A stretch of 64,000 bases of DNA, from NCBI RefSeq assembly GCF_015278315.1, contig NZ_JADIJE010000009.1, positions 153,338-217,337 on the forward strand. Reading direction: 5' to 3'. Within the stretch, counting starts at the first letter, position 1. Each line of letters starts with the position of its first letter. The position numbers and the translations under genes are program-made. The notes beneath the pieces were generated by a model, which saw only the letters and a list, made by a program, of their open reading frames with translations, searched no databases and was not told where the DNA came from. Source of the stretch: Microbacterium ureisolvens. GTDB taxonomy: Bacteria > Actinomycetota > Actinomycetes > Actinomycetales > Microbacteriaceae. Below are positions 37,753-48,995 of this stretch, one piece after another.

Positions 37753-38522
37753 CGGACGATGTCACCTGCCAGCTGGTGTTCGGGGAGCAGCAGCCCGGCG
37801 CGGGCGACCTCGCCGACCACGATGACCGCGGGGTTGCGCACGCCGGCGACGCCGGCATCCAGCACCACCGTACCCAGTGTGGTGTGCGTCGTGCGCTGGT
37901 CGCGATGGTGGCCGCGCTCGACGATCGCCACCGGGCGCTCGGCGGGAACGCCGGCCTGCAGCGCGTCGGCGACGATGCGCGGCAGCGCCCCGACGCCCAT
38001 CAGGATGACCGTCGTGACGCTGTCGTCGCGGAGGGCCGCCAACGTCGCCTCGGTCATCTCGGAGGGGCCGTTCACGATGTGGACGGACCCCGCGACCCCG
38101 CGGTGGGTGATGGGGATGCCGGCGGCCTGCGGGACGGCGACCGCGCTGGAGATCCCCGGCACCACGTCGACCGGGATGCCGGCCGCCAGGCACGCGGCGA
38201 CCTCTTCGCCCCCGCGACCGAACACGAACGGGTCGCCGCCCTTGAGGCGCACGACGCGCTTGCCACGGCGTGCGCGGTCGACGAGCAGCCCATTGATCTC
38301 CTCCTGCGGCACCGGGTGATGCCCGGGGTGCTTGCCGACGTCGATGATCTCGACCTCCGGACCGAGGTGGTCGCGGATGTCGGTGGGACCCAGGCGGTCC
38401 ATGACCACCACCTCGGCGCGCATCAGCAGCCGCCACGCGCGCAGCGTGAGCAGGTCGATCGGCCCCGGGCCGCCGCCGACGAGGTCGACGCGCCCGGCCG
38501 TGTCCGGCATCCGCCCGTTCAT
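37749..38522 (-). CDS. cobA: Uroporphyrinogen-III C-methyltransferase
   Basis: SAM-dependent enzyme that makes precorrin-2 on the way to siroheme, the prosthetic group of NirB. Motifs are VDLVGGGPGPIDLLTLRAWR, VVRLKGGDPFVFGRGGEEV and VPGISSAVAVPQAAGIPITH. The length of 257 aa matches a stand-alone SUMT without a CysG oxidase domain. ATG 38522 overlaps the nirD stop by 4 nt. Confidence 0.93.
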   Translation of the reverse strand: MNGRMPDTAGRVDLVGGGPGPIDLLTLRAWRLLMRAEVVVMDRLGPTDIRDHLGPEVEIIDVGKHPGHHPVPQEEINGLLVDRARRGKRVVRLKGGDPFVFGRGGEEVAACLAAGIPVDVVPGISSAVAVPQAAGIPITHRGVAGSVHIVNGPSEMTEATLAALRDDSVTTVILMGVGALPRIVADALQAGVPAERPVAIVERGHHRDQRTTHTTLGTVVLDAGVAGVRNPAVIVVGEVARAGLLLPEHQLAGDIVR

Positions 38523-38917
38523 CGGTCGCCGTCCCAGCGGACCAGCACGTGTCCGTCGTCCACGGCCACCGGCCAGACGTGCAGGCTCTTGGGCTCCTTG
38601 CCCTGTGTGTCCAGGCATACGCCGGTGCGGAGGTCGAACACCTGCTTGTACATCGGCGAGGCCACTGTGGGAACGTCCTGCCGGGTGCCCACGATGCCGC
38701 GCGAGATGACGTGCGCGTGGCTGTAGGGATCCAGGTTCGACACGGCGTGCACGCGGCCCGCCGTGCCGTCCGGCCCGTGCAGCAGGAAGAGGGCGATCTG
38801 GGTTCCGCCCAGGAGGGCGGCCCGGCCGCGCTCGACCTCGAGGTCGTCGAGGGCGCACACGCGCACCCAGCCGTCGGGGGCGGTGTACTCGGCCGTCTGC
38901 GGGTCGACGAGGGTCAT
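38519..38917 (-). CDS. nirD: Nitrite reductase small subunit
   Basis: 132-aa Rieske-fold partner of NirB. The fold is recognisable (VCALDDLEVERGRAALLGGT, DPYSHAHVISRGIVG, VFDLRTGVCLD), but the Cys/His cluster ligands of true Rieske proteins are absent, as is usual for NirD. Start and stop each overlap the neighbours by 4 nt (ATGA), so translation is tightly coupled in nirB-nirD-cobA. Confidence 0.93.
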   Translation of the reverse strand: MTLVDPQTAEYTAPDGWVRVCALDDLEVERGRAALLGGTQIALFLLHGPDGTAGRVHAVSNLDPYSHAHVISRGIVGTRQDVPTVASPMYKQVFDLRTGVCLDTQGKEPKSLHVWPVAVDDGHVLVRWDGDR

Positions 38918-41571
38918 CGGTGCACCTCCAGGGTCGTGCCGGCGATGAGCACGCGCGAGTCGGCGCGCTCGTCGTCGGTGGCGGGTCGGGGCTGTCCGCG
39001 CTCGGCGGTGTAGGCGAGGGAGGGGTCGGGCGTCGTCGGCGCGTTGACGAACGAGGCGAAGCGGCGGAGCTTCTCGGGGTCTTCGAGGGTCGCCTTCCAC
39101 TCGTCCTCGTAGGAGTCGAGGTGTGCCGCCATCGCAGCGTCCAGGTCGTCGCAGATGCCGAGGCTGTCCTCGAAGATCACCTCCCGCAGACCTTCGATCC
39201 CGCCGTCCAGGTCTTCGAACCACGGCGCCGTGCGCTGCAGGCGGTCGGCCGTGAAGATGTAGTACATCAGGAAGCGGTCGATCGCGGTGAGCAGTTCGTC
39301 GTCGCTCAGCCCCTCGGCCAGCAGCACCGCGTGACGCGGCGTGAAGCCGCCGTTGCCGCCGACGTACATGTTCCAGCCGGCCTCGGTCGCGATCACGCCG
39401 ACATCCTTGCCGCGGGCCTCCGCGCACTCCCGCGCGCAGCCCGAGACGCCGAGCTTGATCTTGTGCGGCGAGCGCAGCCCGCGGTAGCGCAGCTCGAGCT
39501 GCACCGCCATGCCGACCGAGTCCTGCACGCCGTAGCGGCACCAGGTCGAGCCGACGCAGGACTTCACCGTGCGCAGCGACTTGCCGTAGGCGTGGCCGGA
39601 CTCGAACCCGGCGTCCACCAGGCGCTTCCAGATGTCGGGGAGCTGCTCGAGCCGCGCGCCGAACATGTCGATGCGCTGTCCGCCGGTGATCTTCGTGTAG
39701 AGGCCGAAATCCTTGGCGACCTGGCCGATGACGAGGAGCCCTTCCGGGGTCACCTCGCCGCCGGGGATGCGGGGGACCACCGAGTAACTGCCGTCCTTCT
39801 GGAGGTTCGCCATCACGTGGTCGTTGGTGTCCTGCAGCGTCGCGTTCTCGCCCTCCAGGACGTGGCCGCGCACGAGGGTCGACAGGATGCTGGCCAGCGC
39901 GGGCTTGCAGATGTCGCAGCCGCGGCCCGATCCGAAGCGCTCGATGACGGCGCTGAACGTCGTGAGACCCGATACCCGCACGGCGTCGAACAGCTGGCGG
40001 CGGGACATGTCGAAGTGCTCGCAGATGGCGTTGCTGAGCGCGGCGCCCGACCCCGCCAGCTCGGTCCCGATGATCTTCTTGACCATCATCACGCACGAGC
40101 CGCAGGCTGCCCCGGCCTTCGTGCACGACTTGATGGCCGCGACATCGGTGCAGCCGTCCTCGTGCACGGCGTGGCGGATCGCGCCCGCCGTGACGCTGTT
40201 GCACGAGCACACCAGCGCCTCGTCGGGAAGATCGCCCGTCGGTGCGGCCACGCCGCCCTCGGGCATGAGGTACGCGGCGGGGTCGCCGCCGAGCGCGCCG
40301 CCGACGAGCGGACGCAGCGACCCGTATGCCGACGCGTCGCCGACGAGGATGCCGCCCAGGAGCGTCTTGGCGTCATCCGAGAGCACGAGCTTCTTGTACA
40401 CGCCCGCGACGGGATCCGCGTAGGTCACGTCGAGCGCCCCCGGCGTCTCGGCGAACGCGTCGCCGAAGCTCGCGACGTCCACGCCCGAGAGCTTGAGCTT
40501 GGTCGACAGGTCGTATCCGGGGAAGGATGCCTCGCCGCCCAGCAGTCGCGTCGCAGCGACCTCGGCCATCGCGTAGCCGGGGGCCACGAGCCCCACGCAC
40601 ATGCCGTCGTAGTTGACGACCTCGCCGATCGCGAGCACCCGCGGGTCCGAGGTCTGGCAGCCGGCGTCGATCAGCACGCCGCCGCGCTCGTGGACCTCGA
40701 GCCCCGCGCCGCGCGCGAGCTCGTCACGCGGCCGCACGCCGACGGTGAAGACGACCACGTCGGTGCGGGCGTACGTTCCGTCACGGAACTCCAGCCCGGT
40801 CACCTGACCCGAGCGGTCGGGGTCGAGGCGAGTGGTGACCGCCTCGGTCTTGACGGCGATGCCGCGAGACTCGATGAGGCGGCGCAGCGCGTTGCCGGCC
40901 GGCAGGTCGAGCTGAGCCGACATGAGGCGGTCGGACGACTGCACCACCGTGCAGTCCACGTCGAGCCCCTGCAGCGCTCCGGCGGCCTCGAGGCCGAGGA
41001 GGCCCCCGCCGATCACCGTGCCGACGAGCGGGCGACCGAGCTCGGCCGAGCGCCGCTGCACGAAGGCCTCCAGCTTCTCGACGTCGTCGAGCGTGCGGTA
41101 GACGAAGCACCCCTCCAGCCCGAAGCCGTCGACCGCGAGGCGTGCGGCGTACGAACCCGTCGCCAGGACTAGCCGGTCGTAGGCGACGCTGGTGCCGCTG
41201 CGGGTCGTGACGCGCCGCGCCGCTCGATCGATGCGCGTGACGGCGTCGCCGCGGAGGAAGCGCACACGGTCGTCCTCGAGCACGGCGCGCTCGAGCTCCA
41301 GGTCGTCCGCGGAGGCCCCGGCGAAGAAGCCGGTCAGTCCGACGCGGTCGTAGGGGTGTCGCTGCTCCTCGCCGATGAGCGTGATCCGCCATTCCTCGCC
41401 TGCGCGGCTGAGCAGGCTCTCGACGAAGCGGTGGGCGACCATCCCCGCGCCCACGACCACCACATGGGTGCCGAGGGCAGGGCTGGTGCTCATGCCGTCA
41501 CCGTACGCGGGTGATGTTGCAGAGGCGTCAGCGTCATGTTTCCGGCTGTTGACACGGTCGCGGTGGGCCAT
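38914..41571 (-). CDS. nirB: Nitrite reductase (NAD(P)H) large subunit
   Basis: 885-aa siroheme enzyme that reduces nitrite to ammonium. The N-terminal FAD/NAD(P)H-binding domain begins VVVVGAGMVAHRFVESLL and continues past residue 300. A BFD-like [2Fe-2S] domain lies near 455-520 (VCSCNSVTAG ... CTKAGAACGSCV). The siroheme/[4Fe-4S] half contains CVGSTWCRYG and GVSGCARECAEARGKDVG. ATG 41571 has GAGGAG 6 nt upstream. A second in-frame ATG at 41493, after TACGGT, is an alternative. First gene of the minus-strand operon. Confidence 0.95.
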   Translation of the reverse strand: MAHRDRVNSRKHDADASATSPAYGDGMSTSPALGTHVVVVGAGMVAHRFVESLLSRAGEEWRITLIGEEQRHPYDRVGLTGFFAGASADDLELERAVLEDDRVRFLRGDAVTRIDRAARRVTTRSGTSVAYDRLVLATGSYAARLAVDGFGLEGCFVYRTLDDVEKLEAFVQRRSAELGRPLVGTVIGGGLLGLEAAGALQGLDVDCTVVQSSDRLMSAQLDLPAGNALRRLIESRGIAVKTEAVTTRLDPDRSGQVTGLEFRDGTYARTDVVVFTVGVRPRDELARGAGLEVHERGGVLIDAGCQTSDPRVLAIGEVVNYDGMCVGLVAPGYAMAEVAATRLLGGEASFPGYDLSTKLKLSGVDVASFGDAFAETPGALDVTYADPVAGVYKKLVLSDDAKTLLGGILVGDASAYGSLRPLVGGALGGDPAAYLMPEGGVAAPTGDLPDEALVCSCNSVTAGAIRHAVHEDGCTDVAAIKSCTKAGAACGSCVMMVKKIIGTELAGSGAALSNAICEHFDMSRRQLFDAVRVSGLTTFSAVIERFGSGRGCDICKPALASILSTLVRGHVLEGENATLQDTNDHVMANLQKDGSYSVVPRIPGGEVTPEGLLVIGQVAKDFGLYTKITGGQRIDMFGARLEQLPDIWKRLVDAGFESGHAYGKSLRTVKSCVGSTWCRYGVQDSVGMAVQLELRYRGLRSPHKIKLGVSGCARECAEARGKDVGVIATEAGWNMYVGGNGGFTPRHAVLLAEGLSDDELLTAIDRFLMYYIFTADRLQRTAPWFEDLDGGIEGLREVIFEDSLGICDDLDAAMAAHLDSYEDEWKATLEDPEKLRRFASFVNAPTTPDPSLAYTAERGQPRPATDDERADSRVLIAGTTLEVHR

Positions 41572-41607
41572 GGCTTCTCCTCGTGGCGAAGGTCTCGGTG
41601 ATCACAG

Positions 41608-41651
41608 ACGCTACGAGCGCGGTGTTTCACCGCCCGGTCGGCGGGGGTTAC
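41608..41651 (-). promoter_or_regulatory. nirB operon promoter with GlnR-like boxes
   Basis: On the minus strand: GTAAC (41651-41647), 18 nt, GAAAC (41628-41624), 10 nt, TAGCGT (41613-41608). Same geometry as narK. The predicted leader before ATG 41571 is about 30 nt and contains GAGGAG. Confidence 0.65.
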
Positions 41652-41803
41652 CCCGAGCGAACGTTTCTCTCACACGGCACCCCGTGAGGATGTGAGAACC
41701 GATGCCTCGCCCGGCGCCTACCGTGTCGACGGCGTTCGCGCCAGTCCGAGGCTCCGGTCCGGCAGGGCCGCTATGGTGAAGGCCCCGCCGAATTGGAGGT
41801 TGC

Positions 41804-44017
41804 ATGCAGATCTGGCCCGGTTCCCCGTATCCCTTGGGCGCCACTTTCGACGGGAGCGGCACCAACTTCGCGCTCTACAGCGAAGGCGCCGAGCGCATCG
41901 AGCTGTGTCTGTTCGATGACGACGGTGCGGAGACGCGCGTCGAGCTGCAGGACGTGGACGCGTTCGTCCACCACGGCTACCTCCCGTCGGTGCAGCCCGG
42001 CCAGCGCTACGGATACCGCGTCCACGGCGAGTACGACCCGGCCAGCGGCAAGCGGTTCAACCCCAACAAGCTGGTGCTGGACCCGTACGCGAAGGCCGTC
42101 GAGGGCCAGGTGCAGTGGGGTCAGGCGGTCTTCGGCTACGAGTTCGGCGATCCCGACTCGCGCAACGACGAGGATTCGGCCGCCCATCAGATGATGGGCG
42201 TGGTGGTCAATCCGTACTTCGACTGGAGCGGCGACCGCCTCCCGAAGACCCCGTACGCCGAGTCGTTCATCTACGAGGCGCACGTGCGCGGCCTCACGCA
42301 GCTGCACCCGGGGATCCCCGAGGAGATCCGCGGCACCTACAGCGCGATCGCCCACCCGGCGATCATCGAGCACCTGCAGAAGCTCGGGGTGACGGCCATC
42401 GAGCTGATGCCGGTGCATCAGTTCGTCAACGACTCCGTGCTGGAGGAGAAGGGCCTCTCGAACTACTGGGGCTACAACACCATCGCCTTCCTCGCGCCGC
42501 AGAACACCTACTCCTCCAGCGGCCAGCGCGGCCAGCAGGTGCAGGAGTTCAAGGCGATGGTGAAGGCGCTGCACGCAGCCGGCATCGAGGTCATCCTCGA
42601 TGTCGTCTACAACCACACCGCGGAGGGCAATCACCTGGGCCCCACGTTGTCGATGCGCGGCATCGACAACGAGGCCTACTACCGGCTCGAAGAAGACGAC
42701 AAGCGCTACTACACCGACTACACGGGCACCGGCAACAGCCTCAACGTCGGCAATCCGCACACGCTGCAGCTGATCATGGACTCGCTGCGCTACTGGGTGC
42801 TGGAGATGCACGTCGACGGCTTCCGCTTCGATCTCGCCTCGACGCTCGCGCGCGAGTTCTACGAGGTGGACCGTCTGGCGGCGTTCTTCGAGCTCGTGCA
42901 GCAGGATCCGGTGGTGTCGCAGGTGAAGCTCATCGCCGAGCCGTGGGACGTCGGTCCCGGGGGCTACCAGGTGGGCAACTTCCCGCCGCAGTGGACGGAG
43001 TGGAACGGGAAGTACCGCGACACGGTGCGGGATTTCTGGCGCGGCGAACCCGCGACCCTCGGCGAGTTCGCCTCGCGGCTCACCGGCTCGGCAGACCTGT
43101 ACGAGCACTCCGGACGCCGGCCCGTGGCATCCATCAATTTCGTCACCGCTCACGACGGCTTCACGCTGCGCGACCTCGTCTCGTACAACGACAAGCACAA
43201 CGAGGCCAACGGCGAGGACGGCCGTGACGGCGCCGACGACAACCGCTCCTGGAACGGCGGCGTCGAGGGCCCCACGGACGACCCCGAGATCCTCGCACTC
43301 CGCGCGCGTCAGCAGCGCAACTTCATCGCGACGCTGCTGCTGTCGCAGGGGGTGCCGATGCTGCTGCACGGCGACGAGCTCGGTCGCACGCAGCGCGGCA
43401 ACAACAACGGCTACGCGCAGGACAACGAGCTGACGTGGGTCGACTGGTCGTCGCCGGACCAGCCGCTGGTGGAGTTCACGGCGGCCCTCGCGCGGCTGCG
43501 CCGCGAGCACCCGACCTTCCGCCGCCGCCGGTTCTTCGACGGCCGGCCGGTGCGGCGCGAGGAGGGGGCGCCTCTTCCCGACATCGTGTGGGCGCGCCCG
43601 GACGGCTCGCAGATGCAGCCGGAGGACTGGGGCTCCGGTTTCGGCCGCGCCGTCGCGGTGTTCCTCAACGGCGACGGCATCCGGGAGCGTGATCGCCGGG
43701 GCGAGCCGATCTCGGACGACCACTTCGTCGTTCTCTTCAACGCCGGAGACGAGCATGTCGACTTCCTGATCCCCGAGGTCGACTTCAGTCCCGAATGGGA
43801 TGTGATCGTCGACACCGCGGGCGTATACGCCGACACGGAGCCGGTGGTGCCCGGCTCGACCCTGTCGGTGGAGGGGCGCTCACTCATGGTGCTCCGCGAG
43901 CACGAGCTGCCCGAGCCCGAGGTCGACCATTCGGTGGCCGCATCCCTCGCTGTCACCACGGTGGCCGGTGCCGATGAGGTGCCGGGCGCCGCACCGCGCC
44001 CCGAACTCAGCCGCTGA
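41804..44017 (+). CDS. treX: Glycogen debranching enzyme GlgX/TreX
   Basis: GH13 isoamylase-type enzyme that removes alpha-1,6 branches from glycogen, releasing maltooligosaccharides for TreY. An N-terminal CBM48-like domain ([20 protein letters not shown]) precedes the catalytic barrel, with conserved VYNHTAEG, the nucleophile region DGFRFDLAS, the acid in [12 protein letters not shown] and [10 protein letters not shown]. The length of 737 aa is normal. GGAGGT lies 3 nt before ATG 41804, and a TATGGT box at 41772-41777 is a candidate -10. First gene of treXYZ. Confidence 0.95.
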   Translation: MQIWPGSPYPLGATFDGSGTNFALYSEGAERIELCLFDDDGAETRVELQDVDAFVHHGYLPSVQPGQRYGYRVHGEYDPASGKRFNPNKLVLDPYAKAVEGQVQWGQAVFGYEFGDPDSRNDEDSAAHQMMGVVVNPYFDWSGDRLPKTPYAESFIYEAHVRGLTQLHPGIPEEIRGTYSAIAHPAIIEHLQKLGVTAIELMPVHQFVNDSVLEEKGLSNYWGYNTIAFLAPQNTYSSSGQRGQQVQEFKAMVKALHAAGIEVILDVVYNHTAEGNHLGPTLSMRGIDNEAYYRLEEDDKRYYTDYTGTGNSLNVGNPHTLQLIMDSLRYWVLEMHVDGFRFDLASTLAREFYEVDRLAAFFELVQQDPVVSQVKLIAEPWDVGPGGYQVGNFPPQWTEWNGKYRDTVRDFWRGEPATLGEFASRLTGSADLYEHSGRRPVASINFVTAHDGFTLRDLVSYNDKHNEANGEDGRDGADDNRSWNGGVEGPTDDPEILALRARQQRNFIATLLLSQGVPMLLHGDELGRTQRGNNNGYAQDNELTWVDWSSPDQPLVEFTAALARLRREHPTFRRRRFFDGRPVRREEGAPLPDIVWARPDGSQMQPEDWGSGFGRAVAVFLNGDGIRERDRRGEPISDDHFVVLFNAGDEHVDFLIPEVDFSPEWDVIVDTAGVYADTEPVVPGSTLSVEGRSLMVLREHELPEPEVDHSVAASLAVTTVAGADEVPGAAPRPELSR

Positions 44018-44028
44018 GAGGAGCCGCC

Positions 44029-46368
44029 GTGCCCACGCGCCGCCCGGCCTCGACGTACCGCCTCCAGATCCGGCCGTCGTTCACGCTCGACGACGCCGCT
44101 GCGCTCGAGGGCTACCTGAGCGACCTCGGGGTCGACTGGGTGTACTTCTCGCCGCTGCTCACCGCGTCGGAGGGCTCCGATCACGGCTACGACGTCGTCG
44201 ACCCCTCCCGCGTCGACCCGGCGCGGGGCGGGGCGGCGGCGCTCGAGCGCGCATCGCGCGTCTTCCACGAGGCCGGCCGCGGAGTGCTCGTCGACATCGT
44301 GCCGAACCACGTCGGCGTCGCCCGTCCCGCCGAGAACCCGTGGTGGTGGGACGTGCTCGCGCACGGCCGCTCGTCGCGATACGCGACCGCCTTCGACATC
44401 GACTGGGAGTTCGGGGGCGGGAAGGTGCGGCTGCCGGTGCTCGGAGAGGAGCTCTCCGCGGCGGCCGGGTCGGGAGCTCTCCGCGTCGAGGCGGGGGAGT
44501 TGCGGTACTACGAGCACCGCTTCCCGCTCGCCCCCGGCACCGCGTCGGAAGACGACGTGCTCACCGTGCACGCCCGGCAGCATTACGAGCTCATGCCGTG
44601 GCGGCGTGAGGCGGACGACCTGAACTACCGCCGGTTCTTCGGCGTCTCGAGCCTCGCCGCGGTCCGCGTCGAGGACCCGGAGGTGTTCGACGAGACCCAC
44701 GCCGAGATCCGCCGGTGGTTCGAGGAGGATCTCGTCGACGGTCTGCGCGTCGATCACCCCGACGGGCTGCGCGCGCCGGTCGAGTATCTCGAGCGCCTCG
44801 ATGCGCTGACCGGCGGGGCGTACCTCCTCGTCGAGAAGATCCTCGAGCACGGCGAAGTCCTGCCCCAGTTCTTCGCCGCGGACGGCACGACGGGGTACGA
44901 CGCGCTCGCCGACATCGACCGCGTGCTCGTCGATCCGCGCGGCGAAGCGGCCCTCGACGCACTGGACGCACGGTTGCGCGAGCGATCGGGCCTGCCCGCC
45001 GCGCAGCCCTGGGCGGACGTCATCGCGGGGACCAAGCGCGCGATCGGCGAGGGCATCCTGCGCTCCGAGGTCCGCAGGCTCGCGCGCGACCTGGATGCCG
45101 CGGACGACGCCGGCACCGAGGACGCGCTCGCGGAGCTCTTGGCACGATTCCCCGTCTACCGCTCCTACCTCCCCGCCGGCGCCGAGCACCTCGAGCAGGC
45201 GGCCACGCAGGCGCGCGCGCACCGGCCCGACCTCTCCGGTGCGATCGACGCCGTCCTGCCGCTCCTCCTCGAGCCGGGGCATCCCGCCGCCCTCCGCTTC
45301 CAGCAGACGAGCGGCATGGTGATGGCCAAGGGCGTGGAAGACACCGCCTTCTACCGCGCGACCCGTCTGGGCACGCTCACCGAGGTGGGCGCCGACCCGT
45401 CGGTCTTCGCACTCTCGGTGACCGGGTTCCACTCGGCGCAGGCGGCGCGCCACGCGGCGTGGCCCCACTCGATGACCACGCTCTCGACTCACGACACCAA
45501 GCGGGGCGAGGATGTGCGCGCTCGTCTCGCGGTGCTCTCCGAGATCCCCGAGCGCTGGGCGGAGGTGCTGGAAGAGCTGACGGATGCCGCGACCACCGGC
45601 CACGGTCCCTTCGACGTTCTGCTGTGGCAGGCGATCGTGGGTGCGTGGCCGGCCTCGCGCGAGCGGCTCCACGCGTACGCCGAGAAGGCGGCACGCGAGG
45701 CCGGGGAGGCGACGACGTGGCTCGCACCGGTCGCGGCGTTCGAGGAGCGGATGCACGCCCTGGTGGACGCCGCCTTCGACGACCCGGAGGTTTCCGCCCG
45801 TGTCGAGTCCTTCGTGTCGGAGATCGAGGGGGCCGGCTGGTCGAACTCGCTCTCGGCCAAGCTCCTCCAGCTCACCGGTCCAGGTGTGCCGGATGTGTAT
45901 CAGGGCAGCGAGCTGTGGGAGCAGAGCCTCGTCGACCCCGACAACCGGCGCGCCGTCGACTTCGACGAGAGGCGGCGCCTGCTCGCGCGGATCGATGCGG
46001 GCGAGCAGCCTGTGGTGGACCGAACCGGGGCCGCGAAGCTCCTCGTCACCTCGCGTGCGCTCCGGCTGCGGCGCGCGCGGCCGGACCTGTTCACGCGCTA
46101 CACGCCCATGACCGTGGTGGGTGCGGCGGCGGATCACGCGATCGCCGTCGACCGCGGCGGCGCGGTCGCCGTCGCCACGCGGCTGCCTGTCGCCCTCGCC
46201 GCCCGCGGGTCGGCCGGAGGCTCACCCTGGGAGGACACCATGCTGCTGCGTCACAGCGGCCCCACGACCGACCTGCTCACCGGACGCACCTTCGACGGCG
46301 GCATCCGTCTTGCAGAGCTCCTCGACCTCTATCCGGTCGCCCTGCTGGTGGCGGGAGACGCCTCGTGA
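44029..46368 (+). CDS. treY: Maltooligosyl trehalose synthase
   Basis: Converts the reducing-end glucose pair of a maltooligosaccharide into an alpha,alpha-1,1 trehalose unit. The N-terminus [20 protein letters not shown] is typical, with [25 protein letters not shown] and the catalytic [11 protein letters not shown]. The length of 779 aa is normal. GTG 44029 follows GAGAGGAG. It lies 11 nt after treX and overlaps treZ by 4 nt (GTGA). Confidence 0.95.
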   Translation: MPTRRPASTYRLQIRPSFTLDDAAALEGYLSDLGVDWVYFSPLLTASEGSDHGYDVVDPSRVDPARGGAAALERASRVFHEAGRGVLVDIVPNHVGVARPAENPWWWDVLAHGRSSRYATAFDIDWEFGGGKVRLPVLGEELSAAAGSGALRVEAGELRYYEHRFPLAPGTASEDDVLTVHARQHYELMPWRREADDLNYRRFFGVSSLAAVRVEDPEVFDETHAEIRRWFEEDLVDGLRVDHPDGLRAPVEYLERLDALTGGAYLLVEKILEHGEVLPQFFAADGTTGYDALADIDRVLVDPRGEAALDALDARLRERSGLPAAQPWADVIAGTKRAIGEGILRSEVRRLARDLDAADDAGTEDALAELLARFPVYRSYLPAGAEHLEQAATQARAHRPDLSGAIDAVLPLLLEPGHPAALRFQQTSGMVMAKGVEDTAFYRATRLGTLTEVGADPSVFALSVTGFHSAQAARHAAWPHSMTTLSTHDTKRGEDVRARLAVLSEIPERWAEVLEELTDAATTGHGPFDVLLWQAIVGAWPASRERLHAYAEKAAREAGEATTWLAPVAAFEERMHALVDAAFDDPEVSARVESFVSEIEGAGWSNSLSAKLLQLTGPGVPDVYQGSELWEQSLVDPDNRRAVDFDERRRLLARIDAGEQPVVDRTGAAKLLVTSRALRLRRARPDLFTRYTPMTVVGAAADHAIAVDRGGAVAVATRLPVALAARGSAGGSPWEDTMLLRHSGPTTDLLTGRTFDGGIRLAELLDLYPVALLVAGDAS

Positions 46369-48092
46369 TCCCCGAGGTCTGGGCGCCGCGGGCCGCCTCG
46401 GTGGCGTTGCGCGCCCCGAGCCGCGGCGACGACGTGCCCATGGTGCGTCGCGACGGCGACTGGTGGCGTGCCGACCTCGAGCTCGAACCGGGGGAGGAGT
46501 ACGGCTTCGTGATCGACGGTGCAGACGCCGCGCGACCCGATCCCCTCTCGCGCAGGCAGCCTCGCGGGGTCCACGACCTCAGCGCGGTCTTCGACGCCGG
46601 TGCCCATGAGTGGCGGGACGCCGCCTGGAAGGGCCGGCAGCTCGCCGGCGGACTCGTCTACGAGCTGCATATCGGCACGTTCACCCCGGAAGGCACGCTG
46701 GACGCCGCGGCTGAGCGGCTCGACCACCTCGTCGATCTCGGCGTGGACTTCGTGGAGCTGCTGCCGGTGAACGGCTTCAACGGCGTTCACAACTGGGGCT
46801 ACGACGGAGTGCTCTGGTACACCGTCCACGAGGCCTACGGCGGACCCGCCGCGTATCAGCGCTTCGTCGACGCCTGCCACGCGGCCGGGCTCGGCGTCAT
46901 CCAGGACGTGGTCTACAACCACCTGGGGCCGAGCGGCAACTACCTGCCCGAATTCGGCCCGTACCTCCGCGACGCGGAGGCGAATACATGGGGCTCGTCG
47001 ATCGACCTCGACGAGCCCGAGGTCCGCCGCTACATCGTCGACAACGCGCTGATGTGGCTGCGGGACCACCACGTCGACGGGCTGCGTCTGGACGCCGTGC
47101 ACGCCCTCAAAGACAACCAGCCTCTGCACATCCTCCAGGAGCTGGCGGAGTCGGCGGACGCCCTGAGCGCGCATCTCGGCCGGCCCCTCACCCTGATCGC
47201 CGAGTCCGACATGAACGACGCGCGGCTCATCGCGGCGAGGGAGGCCGACGGGTACGGCCTCACGGCGCAGTGGAGCGACGACTACCACCACGCGCTGCAC
47301 GTCGCCCTCACCGGCGAGACGACCGGCTACTACGCGGACTTCACCCCGTTGGGCGCTCTCGTGAAGGCATCGACCCGCGGCTTCTTCCACGACGGGACGT
47401 GGTCTACGTTCCGCGGCCGAAACCACGGGCATCCGATCGATCCGCGCATTCCCGCCTGGCGACTGGTGACCTTCTCGCAGGACCACGATCAGATCGGCAA
47501 CCGCGCGGCCGGCGACCGCCTCTCGCAGTCGCTCGACGAAGGTGGCCTCGCGATAGCCGCGGTGCTCACCGTGCTCTCACCGTTCACGCCGATGCTCTTC
47601 ATGGGCGAGGAGTGGGCCGCATCCACCCCGTGGCAGTTCTTCACCTCGCATCCCGAGCCCGAGCTCGGCGAGGCGACCGCGCGCGGACGCAAGGCCGAAT
47701 TCGCACGGATGGGGTGGGACGAGTCGATCGTGCCCGACCCGCAGGATCCCGAGACGTTCCAGCGTTCCAAGCTGCGCTGGGAAGAGAAGGATGCCGGGGT
47801 CCACGGCCGCATCCTCGCGCTCTACCGCGAGCTCATCGCACTGCGCCAAGCACGCCCGGAGTTCGCCGACCCGGATCTCCGCAGACTCGAGGCGACAGCC
47901 GACGAGGACCAGCGGTGGTTCCGGCTGCGAAGGGGAAGGTCAGAGGTCGTGGTCAACTTCGCGGCCGAGGGCGTGCGCCTTCCCGCCCTCGGAGGGGCCC
48001 AGGTGCTGCTGGCGACCGACGCCCACGCGATGCTTCAGGACGACGCGCTCTCGCTGCCGCCGCGGTCGGCGGCCGTCGTCACCCGGGGCTGA
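46365..48092 (+). CDS. treZ: Maltooligosyltrehalose trehalohydrolase
   Basis: Releases free trehalose from maltooligosyl-trehalose, the last step of TreXYZ. Conserved segments are [44 protein letters not shown] and [12 protein letters not shown]. The length of 575 aa is normal. The start is GTG 46365, overlapping the treY stop. It is convergent with map, only 2 nt apart. Confidence 0.95.
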   Translation: MIPEVWAPRAASVALRAPSRGDDVPMVRRDGDWWRADLELEPGEEYGFVIDGADAARPDPLSRRQPRGVHDLSAVFDAGAHEWRDAAWKGRQLAGGLVYELHIGTFTPEGTLDAAAERLDHLVDLGVDFVELLPVNGFNGVHNWGYDGVLWYTVHEAYGGPAAYQRFVDACHAAGLGVIQDVVYNHLGPSGNYLPEFGPYLRDAEANTWGSSIDLDEPEVRRYIVDNALMWLRDHHVDGLRLDAVHALKDNQPLHILQELAESADALSAHLGRPLTLIAESDMNDARLIAAREADGYGLTAQWSDDYHHALHVALTGETTGYYADFTPLGALVKASTRGFFHDGTWSTFRGRNHGHPIDPRIPAWRLVTFSQDHDQIGNRAAGDRLSQSLDEGGLAIAAVLTVLSPFTPMLFMGEEWAASTPWQFFTSHPEPELGEATARGRKAEFARMGWDESIVPDPQDPETFQRSKLRWEEKDAGVHGRILALYRELIALRQARPEFADPDLRRLEATADEDQRWFRLRRGRSEVVVNFAAEGVRLPALGGAQVLLATDAHAMLQDDALSLPPRSAAVVTRG

Positions 48093-48094
48093 GC

Positions 48095-48877
48095 TCAGCG
48101 GACACCGAGCCACGAGCGATCGGTGAGGACGACCGGACCGTCCTCGGTGATCGCCACGGTGTGCTCGGAGTGGGCGCCGCGGGAGCCGTCGACGGAGCGG
48201 AGAGTCCATCCGTCGGGGTCGGTCACCAGCTGGTCGGTCGTCTGCAGGAACCAGGGCTCGAGGGCGAGCACCAGGCCCGCGCGCAGCGGGTAGCCGCGGC
48301 CTGCCTTGCCGTCGTTGGCGACATGCGGGTCGCCGTGCATCTCGCGGCCGACGCCGTGCCCGCCGAAGTCGGTGTTGATCGAATACCCGTCGCCGTGCGC
48401 CACCGCCGCGATCGCCGCGGAGATGTCGCCGATGCGGTTGCCGACGGTCGCTGCGGCGATCGCGGCCTCGAGCGCCCGCTCGGTGGTGTCGATGATGGCC
48501 AGATCCTCGTCGCGCGGCGTCCCCACCACGAACGAGACGGCCGAGTCGGCGACCCATCCGTCGATCGAGACCGCGAAGTCCAGCGACACCAGGTCGCCGT
48601 CGCGGAGCGTGTAGTCGAACGGGAGTCCGTGGAGCACCGCGTCGTTGACCGACGTGCAGATGACCTTGCCGAACGGGCTCGCGCCGAACGACGGGTGGTA
48701 GTCGATGTAGCAGGACTCTGCCCCGGCTCGGCGGATCAGCTCGTGCGCGCGGCGGTCGATGGCCAGCAGGTTGGTGCCCACCTTGGTCTCGTCGCGCAGC
48801 GTCGCGAGCGTCTCGGCGACGAATCGCCCGGCGGGCTTCATCGCCTCGATCTCGGCAGGGGTGCGCAGCTCGATCAT
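48095..48877 (-). CDS. map: Methionine aminopeptidase, type I
   Basis: Removes the initiator methionine from nascent proteins. The pita-bread fold and metal ligands are visible: the SVNDAVLHGLP loop, LVSLDFAVSIDGWVADSAVS (both Asp ligands), GHGVGREMHGDPHV (His) and the C-terminal Glu in VLALEPWF and SEHTVAI. The length is 260 aa. ATG 48877 is chosen because GAGAGGAA lies upstream and MIELRTPAEIEAM is the usual start. There is no N-terminal SH3 or zinc extension. Confidence 0.95.
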   Translation of the reverse strand: MIELRTPAEIEAMKPAGRFVAETLATLRDETKVGTNLLAIDRRAHELIRRAGAESCYIDYHPSFGASPFGKVICTSVNDAVLHGLPFDYTLRDGDLVSLDFAVSIDGWVADSAVSFVVGTPRDEDLAIIDTTERALEAAIAAATVGNRIGDISAAIAAVAHGDGYSINTDFGGHGVGREMHGDPHVANDGKAGRGYPLRAGLVLALEPWFLQTTDQLVTDPDGWTLRSVDGSRGAHSEHTVAITEDGPVVLTDRSWLGVR

Positions 48878-48982
48878 GTGGATTCCTCTCGTTCCCGCTC
48901 CATTCTGTCGGACCGGTCGGCGCGGGGCTGGGAGGATGCTCCGCGGCGCGCGGGAGCTGACCACGGCCGGGCATCTCAGGCG

Positions 48983-48988
48983 TAGCAT
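48983..48988 (+). promoter_or_regulatory. -10 box of the membrane-protein gene, probably leaderless
   Basis: TAGCAT ends 7 nt before ATG 48996. Confidence 0.5.
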
Positions 48989-48995
48989 CAGACAC

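Noticed and set aside
38920..41172. 750-codon plus-strand open frame opposite nirB
   Set aside because: Same GC-driven shadow effect; nirB is unambiguous.
43411..46137. 908-codon minus-strand open frame opposite treX and treY
   Set aside because: Shadow of two well-conserved genes; no recognisable motif in the translation.
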